Shown in pieces: positions 62,308-64,000 of a stretch of DNA of 64,000 nt (positions within the stretch are counted from its first letter, which is position 1; each line of letters begins with the position of its first letter). The stretch spans positions 1,116,001 to 1,180,000 of the forward strand of contig NZ_JACCFI010000001.1 in assembly GCF_013410355.1 (NCBI RefSeq), given 5' to 3'. The notes beneath the pieces were generated by a model, which saw only the letters and a list, made by a program, of their open reading frames with translations, ran no database searches and was not told where the DNA came from. The stretch comes from Agromyces hippuratus (GTDB taxonomy: Bacteria; Actinomycetota; Actinomycetes; Actinomycetales; Microbacteriaceae). The position numbers and the translations under genes are program-made.

Positions 62308-62823
62308 ATGTCCGATTCCTCCGTCGCCCCCCGGTCCCACCCGAGACGCCGCCTGCTCGCCGCCGCCATCGCCGTCGCCTCGACGCTCCTGCTCGCCGGC
62401 TGCAGCCAGCCCGTTCCGATCGAGACCGCGCCGCTCGCGAGCGACGCCGCGTGCGCGGCCGTCGTCGTGCGCCTTCCCGACACGCTCGCGAAGGGCACCG
62501 AGGCCGAACAGGCCGAGCGCGAGACCAACGCGCAGGGCACCGGCGCCTGGGGCGAACCGGCATCCGTCATCCTGCGCTGCGGCGCCGAGACGCCCGGCCC
62601 GACGACCGATCGCTGCGTGAGCGTCAACGGGGTCGACTGGGTGATCGACGAGTCGGATGCCCCGAACTACCTGTTCACGACGTACGGACGCACGCCGGCC
62701 GTCGAGGTGTTCGTCGACAACGACGTGGTCTCGGGCACGACCGTCATCACCGAGCTCGCGGCCGCGGTCTCCGTGATCCCGGCCGACGGAGGCTGCACGA
62801 CGCTCGACGAGACGACGGGCTGA
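62308..62823 (+). CDS. DUF3515 lipoprotein
   Basis: The 171-residue secreted lipoprotein has a signal with lipobox LLAGC (Cys32). The body carries GAWGEPASVILRCGAETPGP and NGVDWVIDE, typical of the actinobacterial DUF3515 family between ddl and thiL. Function is unknown. It is divergent from thiL and converges on ddl 13 bp away. Confidence 0.87.
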   Translation: MSDSSVAPRSHPRRRLLAAAIAVASTLLLAGCSQPVPIETAPLASDAACAAVVVRLPDTLAKGTEAEQAERETNAQGTGAWGEPASVILRCGAETPGPTTDRCVSVNGVDWVIDESDAPNYLFTTYGRTPAVEVFVDNDVVSGTTVITELAAAVSVIPADGGCTTLDETTG

Positions 62824-62836
62824 GCCGCAGGGAACG

Positions 62837-63925
62837 CTACCGGCTGCCCCGCGCGTACCCGCCGTCGATGAGTTCGGCGATGAGGTCGGGGTAGGCGAGC
62901 CCCGACTGCTGCCAGCACGTCGGGAACATCGAGATCGGCGTGAAGCCCGGCATCGTGTTGATCTCGTTCACGACGAAGCCCTCGTCGGTCAGGAACACGT
63001 CGACGCGCGCGAGCCCCTCGCCGCCGATCGCCTCGAACGCATGGCGCGCGACGCGCTGCAGCTCGAAGAGCTCGCCGTCGCCGAGCTCGGCCGGGCAGAT
63101 CAGCTCGACGCCGGGGGCGTCGAGGTACTTCGCCTCGAAGTCGTAGAACTCGCGGCCGCTCACGACGACCTCGCCGGCGACGCTCACGCGAACGGGGCTG
63201 CCGGCGCCGCCGAGCACGCCGCACTCGATCTCGCGACCGACCACGGCCGCCTCGACGAGCACCGTGCCGTCTTCGGCGAACGCGGTCTCGAGGGCGGCGT
63301 CGAGCTCCGACCAGTCGGCCACCTTCGTCACGCCGACCGACGAGCCGGCGCGTGCCGGCTTCACGAACACGGGCAGGCCGAGCGCCTTGGTGCGGCGCTC
63401 CCACAGCTCGCGGTTCTCATCGAGCGAGGACCGGGTCAGCGTCACCCACGGCGCGACCGCGATGCCGGCGCCCTCGAGCACCGTCTTCGTGAAGTGCTTG
63501 TCCATGCCGATCGACGAGGCGAGCACGCCGTTGCCGACGTAGGGCAGGCCGAGGAGCTCGAGCAGCCCCTGCACCGTGCCGTCCTCGCCGAAGCGACCGT
63601 GCAGGATCGGGAAGACCACGTCGATGTCGCCGAGCGAGCGTTCGCCCGCGGCATCCGTGACCTTCAGCTCGCGCGACGACGCGCTCTCGGGCCAGCGCAC
63701 CCGGCTGCCGTTGTCGACGACCTCGGGCAGGTGCGCCGGGTCGAGCGCGAAGCGGTCGGGGTCGTCGGACTCGAGCACGAACGCGCCGTCATGGGTGATC
63801 CCGACCGGGATCACCTCGAAGCGGCTACGGTCGATCGCCCGAAGCACCCCGCCCGCCGTTGCGCAGCTGATCGAATGCTCGCTGGAACGCCCTCCGAACA
63901 GCAGAACCACTCTGAGCTTGTCCAT
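62837..63925 (-). CDS. ddl: D-alanine--D-alanine ligase
   Basis: The 362-residue ATP-grasp enzyme makes the D-Ala-D-Ala dipeptide for peptidoglycan. It has GGRSSEHSISCATAGGVLRAID at the N-terminus, FVKPARAGSSVGVTKV of the ATP site and VNEINTMPGFTPISMFP at the C-terminus with metal ligands. GAAAGGAC lies 7 bp before the ATG. Confidence 0.97.
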   Translation of the reverse strand: MDKLRVVLLFGGRSSEHSISCATAGGVLRAIDRSRFEVIPVGITHDGAFVLESDDPDRFALDPAHLPEVVDNGSRVRWPESASSRELKVTDAAGERSLGDIDVVFPILHGRFGEDGTVQGLLELLGLPYVGNGVLASSIGMDKHFTKTVLEGAGIAVAPWVTLTRSSLDENRELWERRTKALGLPVFVKPARAGSSVGVTKVADWSELDAALETAFAEDGTVLVEAAVVGREIECGVLGGAGSPVRVSVAGEVVVSGREFYDFEAKYLDAPGVELICPAELGDGELFELQRVARHAFEAIGGEGLARVDVFLTDEGFVVNEINTMPGFTPISMFPTCWQQSGLAYPDLIAELIDGGYARGSR

Positions 63926-64000
63926 CGATCGTCCTTTCGCCCTGAGGCTCGTCGTCTGTTGTGAGGTGCGGCGCGATGTCCTTCGGGTCGAGCGTGCCCG
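63926..64000 (-). other. 75 bp upstream of ddl, unassigned
   Basis: No stop codon closes any minus-strand frame here before the ddl start. One frame reads GTLDPKDIAPHLTTDDEPQG, which looks protein-like and could be the end of an upstream gene overlapping ddl, but the fragment is too short to name. Confidence 0.3.

Overview
The window is 64 kb of very GC-rich, almost gap-free actinobacterial chromosome. The housekeeping gene order (rpsP-khpA-rimM-trmD, ffh, ftsY-smc-mutM-rnc-rpmF-DUF177, coaD-recG-rsmD, thiL/DUF3515/ddl) together with small DUF6457 and DUF2004 proteins points to Microbacteriaceae, probably Agromyces-like. That placement is inference from gene content and order, not a database match. 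No rRNA, tRNA, CRISPR, prophage or insertion sequence was seen, and no gap between genes exceeds 300 bp.

Layout. (1) 1-8.5 kb: nitrate assimilation and its cofactors: C-terminus of a HemD/winged-helix fusion, NarK-type nitrate transporter, assimilatory nitrate reductase NasA and its FAD/[2Fe-2S] partner on the plus strand; MoeA, DUF6457, MobA and a CbiX-type sirohydrochlorin chelatase on the minus strand. (2) 8.6-10.6 kb: rpsP-khpA-rimM-trmD. (3) 10.8-34.8 kb: a catabolic island for proline and hydroxyproline peptides and amino acids. One minus-strand operon encodes a dipeptide/oligopeptide ABC transporter followed, by a four-base stop/start overlap, by a proline iminopeptidase and then an aminopeptidase P. 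A plus-strand operon encodes an ornithine-cyclodeaminase-family reductase, a proline-racemase-family enzyme and a prolidase-like amidohydrolase. A second minus-strand block encodes a Liv-type amino-acid ABC transporter, a three-subunit D-hydroxyproline dehydrogenase, a DapA-family deaminase, 4-hydroxyproline epimerase and alpha-ketoglutarate-semialdehyde dehydrogenase, which is the whole route from trans-4-hydroxy-L-proline to 2-oxoglutarate. A GntR/FCD regulator sits at its edge. (4) 34.9-38.5 kb: glutamate-cysteine ligase-like enzyme, GH1 beta-glucosidase, spermidine-synthase-like protein. (5) 38.5-52.2 kb: ffh, ftsY, smc, mutM, rnc, rpmF and neighbours, with an LLM oxidoreductase/GH13 pair placed between ftsY and smc. 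(6) 52.2-64 kb: transglutaminase/DUF58/MoxR, coaD, recG, TPR protein, rsmD, thiL, DUF3515 lipoprotein, ddl.

The main discovery candidate is region 3. The same near-palindrome (GCGATATGTGACATATTAC twice, GTAATATGTGACATATTAC once, the latter a perfect 19-bp palindrome with a single central base) occurs at 19417, 26210 and 34016. These positions lie in front of the peptide-transport/reductase divergon, the DapA-epimerase-aldehyde dehydrogenase block and the Liv block. The adjacent GntR/FCD protein is the natural ligand-responsive regulator. The genes therefore look like one regulon joining import of proline/hydroxyproline-rich peptides, their cleavage at proline, and oxidation of the released hydroxyproline, as would suit growth on collagen- or extensin-derived peptides. 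The island lies between ffh and rpsP, genes that are neighbours in many actinobacteria, so it looks like an insertion into a core-gene block.
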